Shown one piece after another: positions 1 through 11,244 of a stretch of 64,000 nucleotides of DNA. A program made the position numbers and the translations under genes. Positions within the stretch are counted from its first letter, which is position 1. Each line of letters begins with the position of its first letter. The notes below the pieces were generated by a model. That model was given only the letters and a program-made list of their open reading frames with translations. It made no database searches and was not told the origin of the DNA. The stretch is from Poa pratensis. Its lineage: Eukaryota > Streptophyta > Magnoliopsida > Poales > Poaceae. The stretch lies in the NCBI GenBank assembly GCA_947311845.1, contig CAMZMU010000027.1, forward strand, positions 78,158,825 through 78,222,824, read 5' to 3'.

Positions 1-621
1 TTCCTTAGCTTTCTTTTTTGACGGTGTACGTCTGTAGACATACATTACTTATATTCATAATAGTGATATAATAATGATAATGATGCAAATTTGAAAATAA
101 CATTAAACTATGAGGATACAAACGGTTGTACTGTTGTATACCACCTTCACCACAACTATCAAGCACCCAGAGCCGTCACCGTCGCCAGAGAAGAAGAGCG
201 CCAATAGTTAGTCCACATCTTAACGTTGAAGAAACGCCTAGCCATATGGCCATAACAACCCGCGATAGCCACCAGCCGTGTAAGCCTGGATCTAATCCGA
301 TAAGGAACATCGTCAATGCCGGAGCCGGGGCCAATGCCACCTTCATCAGGTGGCCAGATCCCCCACCTTCTTCCGAAGATCAGCAACATTCAACACTGCC
401 GCACTCAAAGAACAAGTCATTTCCGCTGCCATGCCAAGACGCAACGCCAGATCCAAATCACTCCAACAGTTTGAACTCCATAAGTCTCTCACCGGCGCCA
501 GCAACCCCTCCAGCGAGCAAGAGCACAGGCTGGGAGACCACTATTCCTACTAGTACCATCAGCATCCGCTCCACCATGACGCTGACAGAGAAAACTCGAA
601 AATATAGAAAAACCTAAAACT

Positions 622-682
<61 letters not shown>

Positions 683-1020
683 AGCATAAGGTCTCCCCTC
701 CCTCTCGTGACGCCAAGACGGCGATCAGAGGGGAAGCGGAGCGGTGGATTCGCCGGCTGGGAAACTAGGATCTCGAACAGGGAACCGCCGCCTATTCCCG
801 CACTGAGAGTCGCGAGACTAGAATCGAAACATGTTCTTGTGTACGTATACAAGTGCAAATGTTCCTTATATTTTCTAGGTTTAATATCTTTAGGCATAAT
901 TAATTCATCAAAGTTTTCTGAAATAGAGTGTATGCTAAGTTTTCTACATGAGCGTTGTGAAAAATAAAACAATGTTTTCCGCCAAAAATAAATAAAACAA
1001 TGTAGTACGTGAAGCTTATG
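1..1020. other. Left-edge region, no gene recognised
   Basis: I see no supportable coding region. A 163-codon open frame on the + strand at 126-617 is rich in Ser, Thr and Pro, has no recognisable domain and runs into the dinucleotide repeat, so it is not called. The GC-rich text at 690-800 could be a decayed transposon leader. The rest is AT-rich intergenic sequence. Confidence 0.5.
624..678. repeat. (AC)n microsatellite
   Basis: An uninterrupted run of about 27 AC units. It accounts for the Cys-Val repeat peptides seen when the minus strand is translated. It is a candidate polymorphic SSR marker. Confidence 0.98.
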
Positions 1021-1050
1021 TGTCTTGTACGAAGGAAATAATGTCTGCCG

Positions 1051-1219
1051 TGGAGGTGGCGTTGGTGTCGGTGGTTGGTGGGGGCCGGCGCGTTCCCCTC
1101 CTGCGGCGGTGCTCCTCGGAGGTGGCGTAGGGATCCCACCGGCGGCGGCGTGGAGGTGGCGTTGGTGTCGGTGGTTGGTGGGGGCCGCGCGTTCCCCTCC
1201 TGCGGCGGTGCTCCTCGGA
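1051..1219. repeat. Imperfect tandem duplication, period about 100 bp
   Basis: A GC-rich block beginning at 1051 (TGGAGGTGGCGTTGGTGTCG) recurs at 1151 with only a 2-base deletion further in. Each copy ends in the same CTCCTGCGGCGGTGCTCCTC motif. It lies about 350 bp upstream of the presumed leader exon of the small mitochondrial protein gene, so it may sit in that gene's promoter region. Confidence 0.9.
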
Positions 1220-1625
1220 GCTCCGGTGCGGCGCGCGCGGCGTTTTGGTGGCCAGAGATCTCTGGATCTGCTGGCTCTCCTCTGGTTCTTCCTCCTCCTT
1301 GCCGGCCGGCGGGGAGGTCGGCATCCACGCGGTGGAGCTACGAGGGAGGAGCCGGAGGTTGGAACTCAGGGCCCGTGCTTCACGAACGAAAGCCCACGTA
1401 AACAATCCTGCCCATGCCCGTTCCGGCCCCGAAACAAGTTCTTCTTGGCGAGCAAGTCCGGTCACCCCCGTGGGGCCGGACATAAAGAGCAAGCCGCAGG
1501 AAGAACCCAACCCACACAATCCTTGCAATCCCCTTCGGCGATCGTCTCCTCCGGTTCCGACCCACTTCCGTCGCTTCCGCCGCAAGCCAGTCTCCGCTCG
1601 ACCTTGATTCCTGCTCTCCTCCTAG

Positions 1626-4005
1626 GTAATCCCCTCTCCCTCCCTCCTTCTCTTCCGCGGCGAGCTGGTTCTGGCTGGGCAGCGCTCTCCTGGTCCTCGG
1701 TCGATCGATTCCCGAGCCGACTAGAAAAGTCCAGTAGGGTTCGATCGAGATGGCGAGATCGTCCTTGAGATGTACTAGGTGATTTCGAGCTGTTTTTTAG
1801 TTGTCGGGTTGGATCGATGTGGCTGGCGTTGGAGTGGCTCTGGCCCTTGGGGCTTGGGTGTCAATCTTACCTGCTTGTGTGGTTGGATGGATGGACAAAT
1901 TAGTTTGGTGTTTCAACTGTATCTATGTCAGATTGCAGTTAGTTCGAAGACTGGTTCTCTGTGTGGATTGACAAGCTTGTAGGATTTGCTTCTTTTCCTG
2001 CTGTCCAAGTTAATCGATGTTTGCTTAATTGAGACGATTTGGTCATACATTGCGCAATGCTAGTAAATAATGCTGCGATTGTACCCTGCCTGAGGGTGCT
2101 CGGAGAACACTTTCGCTTCCAGTTTGCTGTTACATGATAGCTCTGTTCTAGTGGTTTGACCCAATTGTGCTATTTAGTTCAGTACATGCAGATAAATCTT
2201 GTAGGTTAGAGTTTGGTTAACTAATCTACTTGCGCTGTTGCAACTTGTCTCCATGAGTAGTTCTGTGTATGGTTAGAATTAGTTGCAGGATATTAAAACA
2301 ATGAGATTGTAGTTTTATTTGTATGTATCAACACGGTTGTAGTTTTCCCAGTTGTCCAGCTTAGTTGATGTTTGCTTAATGTAACTAGTTTTTTCAGCAT
2401 CTCTTCTATCTGCTGGTAATTTACTTGCTTGTGTGGTTGGATGGATCAGCGGACTGAGTAGTTCAGTGTTGCAACTCGTATCCGTGTGATATTGCAATTT
2501 GTTCGAAGATTGGTCTGTGTGGATTTACATACAAGCTTGTAGGATCTACTGCTTTCTTGCTGTCCAACTTAACTGATGTTTGTTTAATTGAGACGATTTG
2601 ATCATACATTGCGCAAGGCTAGTAAATAATGCTGATATTTTGCCCTGCGGGTGCTTGAAAGAACACCTTCCCTTCCAGTTTGCTGCTACCTGGCTTTGTT
2701 GTTATGGTTTTACCAAATTGTGCTGCTTAGTGCAGTACCTGCAGATTAATCGTGTAGGTTGGAGTTTGGTTAACTAATATCCTTGCACTGTTGGAATTTG
2801 TCTCCTAGCTTTGTCCTAGTTCTTTTGTAGTTGCGCTGTTTGGTACTGTGAATGCAGCTTAAGCTTGTGGGAGTTAGATAGAACTATGTAGGTTGGAGTT
2901 TGGTTAATTTCTGGTGACCCTGTATGCCGGTTTGCTAGGGATTTGTAAGCGTGCTGATGTAATTGAAAATTCGTAAGCTTTATAATCTTCCAGTAATATC
3001 TTTCTATAGATAATGCCATGTTAGTACCATAGTAGGCATGTCAATTTTCTTGGGAATATGTGTTTTCCTGGTTAGGGTTCAGTTCTGCTGGCAAGCTAAA
3101 AGGTTCTATATTGCATCATTTTAGGCTTAGAGAGAAAAATAACTAGGCTGATGTAGAGTTAGGAAGCTCTCTTTTTTCACTATTATTACTTTGATTGTTG
3201 CCTTTCGATTTTTTTACTCATATTGTGAAACTGTCCCAGCTAATTAGTGGTAAATGTGTGCTTCAGAAGGCATGCTTGTTGCTGGCACTTATTCTTTCTA
3301 GTTGAGCCCATTTCTTCTTATCTACAATAGATCCTTGTGTTTATTGTTTAGCTGGACGATTTGTTCTAATGCATATGGGTTGGAGAACATAATGATTAAT
3401 AATATTGCCAACAGTTTTGTCCATGCCAGTAGAATACTAAGTTTTTAGCTTTTGTGATTTGAATGCATATTGCTTTATATTTCTTTTAGTAGATATGATA
3501 TGTTGCTTGTTGTCGACTTTCAAACTGAAAGATCACGGGGCTAAGAAATTATTTACTGTGACCCCTGCTGAACGTCAGGCTCCAGCTTAAGTTGTTTATC
3601 CTCATGTTTAAGTTTGTTGTCCCTTATAAATAGTAGTATATGAGACCTCTAAGGAAGCAGCAAACTTAGCTAGATTATGAGGTTCCAAGTTCGCTAGTCT
3701 AGATTCATGAACAAAAGCACAAGCCTCAAAAGTATTAGCTCTAAACTTTATCTATCTGATGATGGCACCGTAGCGACCCAAAGTACCATCCTTGATATCC
3801 TCCACGACACCCTTGCAGTCAGAGGCATGTACTCTCGTAACCAGCAAATCATTCGCTAAGCTCAGGTCTTCACGCAGGCGAGCGATTCCAGCATGCTTAT
3901 GAAATTCACTGGGCAGTGCATATTCATGTGTTACGTGTACCGGCAGATAGAAGAGACTTTCAGATTGTTAAGCATGTTTTGACCATATGCGCTATTTTTG
4001 TGCAG
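1626..4005 (+). other. Leader (5' UTR) intron of the STMP1-like gene
   Basis: A good donor (CCTAG/GTAATC at 1625/1626) follows a GC-rich leader, and a good acceptor (TTTTTGTGCAG, ending 4005) lies 10 bases before the start codon at 4016. The 2.4 kb between is T-rich, stop-rich and intron-like. It holds a diverged tandem duplication, offset about 555 bp: roughly 1860-2290 resembles 2405-2890. Matching blocks include CATACATTGCGCAA at 2045 and 2604, and a TTCCAGTTTGCTG block in each copy. A third partial copy of the GTAGGTTGGAGTTTGG motif lies near 2887. The splice sites are inferred and no transcript was seen. Confidence 0.65.
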
Positions 4006-4015
4006 CTTACCATCA

Positions 4016-4189
4016 ATGGGATTCCTCCAGAGCACGTTCTCTCTTTTGATCGGTACCGGCGTTGGCATCTACATTGCCCAGAACTACGATGTTCCGAATA
4101 TGAAGAAGATCATGTGGGGCCTGCTGGGCAAGGCGAAGGAGTTGGAAGACACCTACAAGAAGCCCAGCGACGGGAAGAACAAGGATTAA
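4016..4189 (+). CDS. Short transmembrane mitochondrial protein 1-like (DUF4535) microprotein
   Basis: The reading frame encodes 57 residues starting MGFLQSTFSLLIG. It has one hydrophobic segment (about residues 3-24) with a GxGxGIY-like glycine pattern. A charged tail follows, KKIMWGLLGKAKELEDTYKK, and the protein ends in Lys/Asp. This is the layout of the DUF4535/STMP1 family, small single-pass proteins of the inner mitochondrial membrane linked in animals to respiratory-complex function; the plant role is not established. I chose the ATG at 4016 because it follows the inferred acceptor at 4005 and gives the family's usual N terminus. The upstream in-frame ATG at 3998 falls in the intron. 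All coding sequence is in one exon behind a long leader intron, a plan common in plants for constitutive genes. A Stowaway MITE sits 140 bp downstream. Confidence 0.85.
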   Translation: MGFLQSTFSLLIGTGVGIYIAQNYDVPNMKKIMWGLLGKAKELEDTYKKPSDGKNKD

Positions 4190-4330
4190 TCTGTCTGGAA
4201 CGTCGTACTGTCTATGAGACCATGACCTGCTTAGCAATCTAATTGTTACTATTACTTAGGTTCCTCCTTATCATTTGAGGAATGACTCCCTCCGGCTGTC
4301 GATCTCCCAGTTTAAGACTCTGTTCTGAAA

Positions 4331-4458
4331 TACTCCCTCCGTTCTAAATTAGATGACTTTCCATTCATCCACATATGAATGTACCTATACATGTAACATG
4401 TCTAGATACATCCGCATGTGGACAAATGGAAGTCATCTAATTTGGAACGGAGGGAGTA
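4331..4458. mobile_element. Stowaway MITE (Tc1/mariner type)
   Basis: About 128 bp including the TA target duplication. The ends TACTCCCTCCGTTC and GAACGGAGGGAGTA are inverted repeats, and the element is nearly a perfect hairpin over its length. It lies just 3' of the STMP1-like gene, probably in or beside its 3' UTR. Confidence 0.97.
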
Positions 4459-4639
4459 GTTGTTGTTTACATATGGGATCAGTTGGGTGTTTTGGATGCA
4501 AGTATTGGAGGTGCTATGTACGTGCATGTATTCATGACGGTTTAAGGAGTCATTTATGATTTGTTGATTGCATTATGATGATTGTTGCGTCATTTATTAA
4601 TTGTGTTCATGATTGTTGGATTGTGACATGTTGAAGTAT

Positions 4640-6300
4640 ATCACCTCCGACTTCTTGGAATCCAGATCAAGAAAGGGCATTACTAGGAATCAGACGCCGA
4701 TGGATGGCTTCCCATCGGACCAGGGCCTGGCCGTACGATTGGAAGCATACTGAGCGTCGGATTTTAAACAAGCCCGTGTGACTCTCTCCGCAAATCAGTG
4801 CTAGATTTGTCTGCTTCCATAATAATAATAGGATAGGCTATTAAATGGTGCCCAATCTATGATTTTCCGGATTTGTAGGAAACAGAATCATGTCTTGAAG
4901 GAAACTAATAAATTCAGCAAAATTTCAGGCGTGCAGTGCTTCGATGGGCAGTGAAAAAATATTTCGAACATTATTGAGTTTTGCTTCCGTTGATATAGAA
5001 TTTGCTTCCATCATAGCTGAATTTTGCTTTAGTCTAAAAATATCTATGTTAACGCTGTGGACAGCAGAATATTGCTTCCATGGTGAATGCACTATATAAT
5101 TTTGGAAGCACATATTCATTAGCATCCCAAAAGCTTCATTGATATGCCTAGTTAGTAGCATTCTTGTTAGAAGCATGATTGGCGTATTACCGAAACTTTG
5201 TTCACTGTGTAGGAAGCATACGGGTATTCATTTTGTGTGACTACGGAAGCTTCATTATTATACAGAGAAAAAAATTGTGCTTCATGCATTCACTTAGCAT
5301 ATTTCAGACAACATACACAAGTGCTTCCTTCAGGTCCTCAAAAAATACAGCTTTGTAGTTTTAATGTTTTATATGAAATGTTTCTTATAATCTGCTTCAT
5401 TCTACATGATGATTTGTTTCCTGCATACGTTGTATGTTAACAAACAAGTAATGTGTTACAAAACACTCGATTCATTTCCTTCAGGTTTGAAGCATGTGAC
5501 ATATGATAGGGAAGCATCATATGAGCTACTAAACGGAAGGAAGAACATACATAGACACTAGTAAACTTAATGTACAGTATCCTGATACATTGCATCTACA
5601 AGGACATCTCAATCTCAAGCAAATCACGTGGCGAAACTAGTGGCATAGATGGCAGGAAAGCAACAGAGATGATGCTGACTGGAGAAAGTGCACCGTACAG
5701 ACGAACGTCTGCAAGGAAGGAGCACTCGCGTTGAGTCAACTAGGAGCAACCATGACGGAGCGGCGCGACGGACACAATGGCGCTGGAAAGGAGCGATCTG
5801 CACGTCCACGCGTTCGCCGAGGTCGAGCCATATGACCTCACAGTGCAGTGCTTCCTCGCCACAGACCGGGCTGCTCCGCCTCCGTACGCCGATGTCGTTG
5901 TTGGTACTCCGCTCTCTCTGTCGTTGGCCTGGGAGGCCCCTGCTCGAGGTCTGGGACCGCAGGCAGACATGTTGTGCTTCCTCGCCACAAGCCGGGCTGC
6001 TCCGCCGCCGTGCGCCGATGCCGCTGTTGTGGCGCTCCGCTCTCTCCCTCATCGGCCTGGAGCACCCCCTGCTTGACGTCTGGGTCATGGACAATGCAGC
6101 ATCGACGAGCTCTGCCGTAAACTCGAGCGGCGTGGTCGTCGGGGAGGGCAGCAATGGCGAGCGGAGACCAGGGAGGCAGGGACGATGGGCAATAGCGGCG
6201 GCGGCGATATTAGCGCTCATGGAAACGAGGTGTTGTGCAGGTCCTTTATAGCCTAGGCATGCATCGTTGGATATGTCGCTCAGGATGGGGATCGTTGAAA
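4640..6300. repeat. Unclassified repeat-like region with reiterated TGCTTCC/GGAAGCA
   Basis: The AT-rich stretch 4740-5520 contains about fifteen copies of GGAAGCA or its complement, complete or with one mismatch, at irregular spacing. A GC-rich block follows (5690-6230). Minus-strand frames there look protein-like, but no domain is recognisable, and the frames come largely from a 125-bp repeat. I suspect a non-autonomous DNA transposon or a captured fragment, but I could not find terminal repeats or a target duplication. A database comparison with TREP would be needed to name it. Confidence 0.4.
5849..6090. repeat. Imperfect 125-bp tandem repeat, two copies
   Basis: GTGCTTCCTCGCCACA starts at 5849 and again at 5974. 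Each is followed by a matching series of blocks (CCGGGCTGCTCCGCC, CGCTCTCTC, GGCCTGG, CTGGG). The two copies differ at many positions, so the duplication is not recent. Confidence 0.9.
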
Positions 6301-6309
6301 TCTTCGTTG

Positions 6310-7632
6310 GGAAGTATTACCCAAATTTATAGTTCGACTCAAGGGAAACACAAGAATACCAATAAGATTTTAGCAATTGAGGCGTCACTCTCAACCACAC
6401 CTGTATATCAATAAACTTGCATCAGTGATAGTTATGGCAGTAGGATGATTCAAGCAAGCAAAATAAAACAGCAGTAGTAAACAAGGGTTTCCCAGTTTTC
6501 ACCGGAAAAGTGAAAGTGTAACTCAGAGATTTAAAACGTAGGCACGACGTGATAGCGGGGTGTTGCATGAATAAGATTGATCATATAATAAGATACAAAT
6601 AGCAATGGGACTTATCTAACTCCGATATATGTAGGTATGTGTTCCGTAAATAGTTGTGCGTACTAACCAAGAGAATTTGCACAACATCTATTGTCCTACC
6701 TGCCCATTTCACCGGGGCCAACTTGGAACTACAGGTAATTAAGGTCTACCCTTTCGAATAGCCCGGAACAACGCATTAACACTTCATGAACACATAGAAT
6801 CCTCAAACTAAAACATCTCCCCCTTGTTTTCCCTATATGTCACTTTTAGGGTTCGCAGGTTCAACATAATAGCAGGTGATACACTTTGCAGATAAATACC
6901 AAACTCAAATATATGATGGGGCAAAATAAGTTCAGTACTGAAATCATGCCACTCGGGCCCTAGTAGCAAGCATTAAACATAGCATAAGTGCATCAACACA
7001 ATACAAAAATATCCTCAAGATAAACCCCTAAGATCTCGGACAACGGGTATCATTACATGATCAATCTCATCCAATCCCCATCCACCTCATATGCCTACAG
7101 TGGACTACTCACACATGGTGATGGTGAAGGAGCTCATGGTCGATGGAGATGAAGGCGGTGAAGATGGCGGTGAAGACGGCCTCCGGATCCCTCCTCCGGG
7201 GGAGAAATCCTGGATCAATCTGTCTCCGAAAACGAAGATCGTGGTGGCGGCGGCGTTCTGTTTCGCGAAAGCTCCTCTCCTTCTAGGTCAGCCACTTTTT
7301 CGTATATATGAGGGGGTACGCGAAAGCCGAAGGAGAGGCGGTGCCCGAGGCCCCAGATGGGTGGGCCCACGCGGCCAAGGAATCTGGCCGCGTGGGGCCC
7401 ACTCTTTTGGCCCTCGGACGCTTCCTCGTGTCCATCTTTTGCACGATGCCCTTCTTTTCCATAAAAATTGACGTGGTATTTTTCTCCGATTTAATTTCCT
7501 GCAAAAACAACCAGAAAAGAGACTTTGCTAAAAACAGCGTCAGATTCAGCAGTTTTATTCAAATATGGGAAGATTCCGGAGCAAATTATGAAGCAAAGTG
7601 CTTGGAAAAGTAGATGCATTTTAGGTGCATCA
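6310..7632 (-). repeat. LTR of the Athila-like element (- strand, truncated)
   Basis: The minus-strand start TGATGCACC directly follows the purine-rich tract. It contains a TATA-like TATATACG in a GC-rich stretch near 7305 and the phrase pattern typical of Triticeae Athila LTRs near its end. No second full LTR copy is present; only a piece of about 58 bp recurs, at 10154-10212. The left limit is approximate. Confidence 0.7.
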
Positions 7633-9313
7633 ACTCCCCCAAGCTTAGCTCGTTGTTTGTCCTCGAACAACTCAAACATAGTGCAGAAGCGATAAAAAGA
7701 CTTTGACAAGAACTTTGCATTGCATATGTAACACCGTTTAATACCAACAAGTATTCAAAACATAACTTCCATAACAAATAACAAAATGCTAGCAAAGGTG
7801 CATCTAATCAGTGTTAAAGCATTTATATTTGTTGCAAGAGAAATAACATGAAGTGTCAGCACTTGGATGAGTTTGCCCAACTGTAGAAATAGACAAAGGT
7901 TCTTGCATCGCTTTTGATTGAATCATGTCAAGATTTTTGAGATCTTTCGATTCTTTCTTTTATTGACTAGTGAACTCATTGTGCTTACAACCTTGCTCTC
8001 AGTTTTATCAATCCATTTGGTGTTCCCTATTATGACTCGCTTGACCAACTAATGGTTGAGAGCCTCATGCCCCGTGAATACGAGTACCTACACCACGGTG
8101 TTACTCAACTCGGGCCACAAAGCAAGTTTAAGTTTTAAGTCATTGCAAGTAATAATAGCGTCATCAAGAGCGTCAACTGGGGTACCTCTTGTCCCAGGAC
8201 ATGGAACAAGCCCATGTCAAAACGACAAGACAAACAGACAATGAACAATCTCAGCACTCTTTTATTTACTATTTGTGTAGCTTTTTATTATGAAGTGCAT
8301 CACTGAATGTTCACTTTGGTACGCTGTAAATTTCCACCATGAATGATGCATGGCTTAGGTTGGCGGCCCAAGCGTCTCTCTAGCCATTTATACCCACTCC
8401 TCAAACTTACTAAGTTTCCGCATTTATTTGGCACCATGATAAGCATCCATAAACAAAAGTACATGATATCAACTAAATGTAATTTAGTGCAATGTTGAAA
8501 GCTTTCTATGTGTCAGCACATATAAGTTAACTCCCAACCCCTAAGCTTGTCAAGCATATGACTTCATGTTTAACATTTGAAAAACTCTTTTACTTTCTCT
8601 TTGGTTGGCAAGTTTAGCAAGCACAATGGGATGCGTAGACCTTTGTTTAGAGCCACAGTTACTCAATCCACAGCCAAGTGTTGTCACTAAATAATATCTC
8701 ACTTGCATCATCATATAACATACTAGAACACGGAGAAGATAAACATTTGCTACCACTTCCCTAGATGTTAAAGAAACTATGATGTGCGCACTTGCTGTTA
8801 TTAAAAAGTCCACATAAGCACGGCAAAGGTGTCATACCTTTCATCCACTTCATGCACATCAACTCATCATCGTTGTTCTCCTCTCCCAACTTGAACTGCG
8901 CAATAAAAACTCAAATCTGCCATAAAACGTTACTGCATACAGAACTGTTTTTGCCCTACCTAAACACCTCAGAATAATCTCATATTTTACGGGTGCATAG
9001 GTTATGAAAAGTTGCAGTAGTGGTTAAAATTTTAGCTCATTCGGAGTTACAGAAAAAAAAACAGTGAGCAGATTTCAGCAATTCCTGCACCTCCGTTTTT
9101 ACTTTGGATTCAAGAAAACGAAAATATTTTTGTTCTTTTTAGTTTTTAGATGCATAAAGTAAATGACCAGAAGTAAATAAGCAAAAGAAACAAATAAAAT
9201 CTTTTTGTGTTTTTGTGATTTTCAGAACAAGAAACTAAAACATAACAAGATAAAAGTGATATAAAACAACGAATGGAAAGGGAGAGAAGTACTCCCCCAA
9301 GCTTGCGATCAAG

Positions 9314-10147
9314 CTAGTATCCCGGATGGTAATCGTACCCACCACTTCCATCTCCAGGGAAGTAACCATATTGGTAGCCTTGCATTCCTGGATATTGGGG
9401 CTCCTCTTGAGGTTGCACCTCCTCCACGGTCCACTTCCCGGTAATCCTGTCAAAAAGGTCAGCACGAGGGAGCCTAATGGACACATTTTGTCCATTAGAA
9501 CTCTTATAGCTATACATATAATGATCCTCATGCCTCTCACTCATTTCCATGCGAGAAGTCAAAGTAAAATCAAGTAAATTAGACTCTCTCACTAGGCTAC
9601 CCATGTTATTATCAAAACCTCTCTCTTCCTTAATGTGCTCATATACTAAAGTAGCAATGGCACCAGCATAAATAGGAGTGTAATCAGTATTATTCCTCCT
9701 CACAGCCAAGTGCAAGGACCTAGCAAGAATTACTCCCAAGTTATACTCACACGGTATGTTCTCTTTTGCACATTTAAGTAAATAAATCATGGGTCCAGTG
9801 CAAGCAGAAGTGTTATCTCTAGCAATAAATCCTCTTGCAAGGAACAAGGCAAAGTATCTCAAACCGGGTGTTGTATGCAAGTGAATTTACCCCTATTAAG
9901 TCTATCAGGAATGTTCACAGAAATACTACGCCAAAAAAAACAAGTTTTTGGTTAGAATCAGCACGGGTCTCCTCCCAACTACCGTGTTCTCTACGCGAAT
10001 AGCTTTGCAAACTCATCTAATGACATAACCAAGCGCTGCCCCCTCATAGTAAATTTAATGACAAAGGTGGGAGACGGTGGCTTACTTTTCTTACTGTGTT
10101 TGTAGTTTTCGGGGCCCTCGAACCGGAATGTGGAGAGGAATTCTCGC
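9314..10147 (-). pseudogene. gag-like ORF fragment of the Athila-like element
   Basis: Minus-strand frames at 10147-9991 and 9880-9314 encode parts of one protein. An N-terminal part contains MRGQRLVMSLDEFAKLFA. A globular part follows (GLRYFALFLARGFIARDN, then CEYNLGVILARSLHLAVRRN, then ATLVYEHIKEERGFDNNMG). It ends in a Gln/Pro/Tyr/Gly-rich tail. The frame breaks near 9880-9950. It matches the right-hand copy at 10490-11244 residue for residue over most of its length. I recognise it as the gag-like protein common in Triticeae Athila-type elements. It has no zinc knuckle. Confidence 0.6.
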
Positions 10148-11244
10148 GAGAATGCAAAATATGGACACGAGGAAGCGTCCGAGGGCCAAAAGAGTGGGCC
10201 CCACGCGGCCAGAGCGCCTTCGCCGCTGAAAAGTAGTTCCTCGTATGTCTTCGAGACCAAGGAGAAGATCATCTAGAGTTTCCGAGAATTATGATGACAA
10301 CCACCTTTGGGAGGATGGTGCGGTATATGCAGGGGAGAGGCTTCGGATTCATGCAACAAAATGGCAAGACCCCGTGGTTCTTGATCATTGAGGGATAAAG
10401 GAGGACTTCAACGCTTTCGCCGCTGCAGCTGGCTTACTCGAGTTCTCCCTTCATCCACAGAACACATACGAGGAACTCTCCCGAGAATTCCTCTCCACAT
10501 TCCGGTTCGAGGGCCTCGAAAACTACAAACACAGTAAGAAAAGTAAGCCACCGTCTCCCACCTTTGTCATTAAATTTACTATGAGGGGGCAGCGCTTGGT
10601 TATGTCATTAGATGAGTTCTGCAAAGCTATTCGCGTAGAGAACACGGGTAGTTGGGAGGAGACCCGTGCTGATTCTAACCAAAAACTTGTTGCTTTTTGG
10701 CGTAGTATTTCTGTGAACATTCCTGATAGACTTAATAGGGGTAAATTCACTTGCATACAGCACCCCGGTTTGAGATACTTTGCCTTGTTCCTTGCAAGAG
10801 GATTTATTGCTAGCGATAACACTTCTGCTTGCACTGGACCCATGATTTATTTAATTAAATGTGCAAAAAAGAACATACCGTGTGAGTATAACTTGGGAGT
10901 AATTCTTGCTAGGTCCTTGCACTTGGCTGTGAGGAGGAATCATACTGATTACACTCCTATTTATGCTGGTGTCATTGCTACTTTAGTATATGAGCACATT
11001 AAGGAAGAGAGAGGTTTTGATAATAACATGGGTAGCCTAGTGAGAGAGTCTAATTTACTTGATTTTACTTTGACTTCTCGCATGGAAATGAGTGAGAGGC
11101 ATGAGGATCATTATGTATAGCTATAAGAGTTCTAATGGACAAAATATGTCCATTAGGCTCCCTCGTGCTGATCTTTTTGACAGGATTACCGGGAAGTGGA
11201 CCGTGGAGGAGGTGCAACCTCAAGAGGAGCCCCAATATCCAGGA
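9386..11244. repeat. Large inverted repeat: arms 9386-10147 and 10490-11244
   Basis: The two arms of about 760 bp are reverse complements with scattered substitutions and small indels. A spacer of 342 bp separates them. The arms are opposed copies of the gag-like region of the same retroelement. The spacer (10154-10212) includes about 58 bp of that element's LTR in + orientation, followed by the start of gag. Transcription across it would give a long hairpin RNA. Confidence 0.9.
10154..11244 (+). mobile_element. Rearranged + strand copy of the Athila-like element
   Basis: In + orientation the segment reads: LTR fragment (10154-10212, matching the complement of 7384-7441), a deletion junction, then gag-like coding sequence. 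The coding runs from about 10262 with an in-frame TGA at about 10393. It continues through 10581-11120 and breaks at TAG 11118. It stops abruptly at 11244 next to unrelated sequence. There is no second LTR and no target duplication, so this is a deletion derivative rather than a complete insertion. Confidence 0.7.

Larger units (their letters stand above)
6310..10147 (-). mobile_element. Athila-like non-autonomous LTR element, 3' part, - strand
   Basis: Read on the minus strand, a gag-like reading frame (10147 to 9314) is followed by about 1.7 kb of non-coding sequence. A PPT-like purine run comes next (complement of ACTCCCCCAAGCTT, 7631-7645), then an LTR beginning TGATGCACC at 7632. The LTR runs to about 6310, where similarity to the expected LTR end fades, so its 3' end appears truncated. 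No 5' LTR, PBS or pol is present in this orientation. A second PPT-like CCCCCAAGCTT lies at 9294, just after the gag-like frame. The gag end abuts an inverted partial copy to the right. Confidence 0.75.

Noticed and set aside
126..617. 163-codon + strand open frame at the left edge
   Set aside because: Low complexity, no domain, no splice or family support, and it runs to the microsatellite.
489..972. Minus-strand frames with long Cys-Val repeats
   Set aside because: They are translations of the (AC)n microsatellite.
1025..1768. 247-codon + strand frame rich in Gly, Arg and Trp
   Set aside because: GC-rich leader/promoter sequence with a 100-bp tandem duplication; it overlaps the inferred leader exon and donor of the STMP1-like gene.
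5624..6220. 198-codon minus-strand frame and its + strand counterpart
   Set aside because: Both strands are open because of GC-rich 125-bp repeats; no domain is visible on either.
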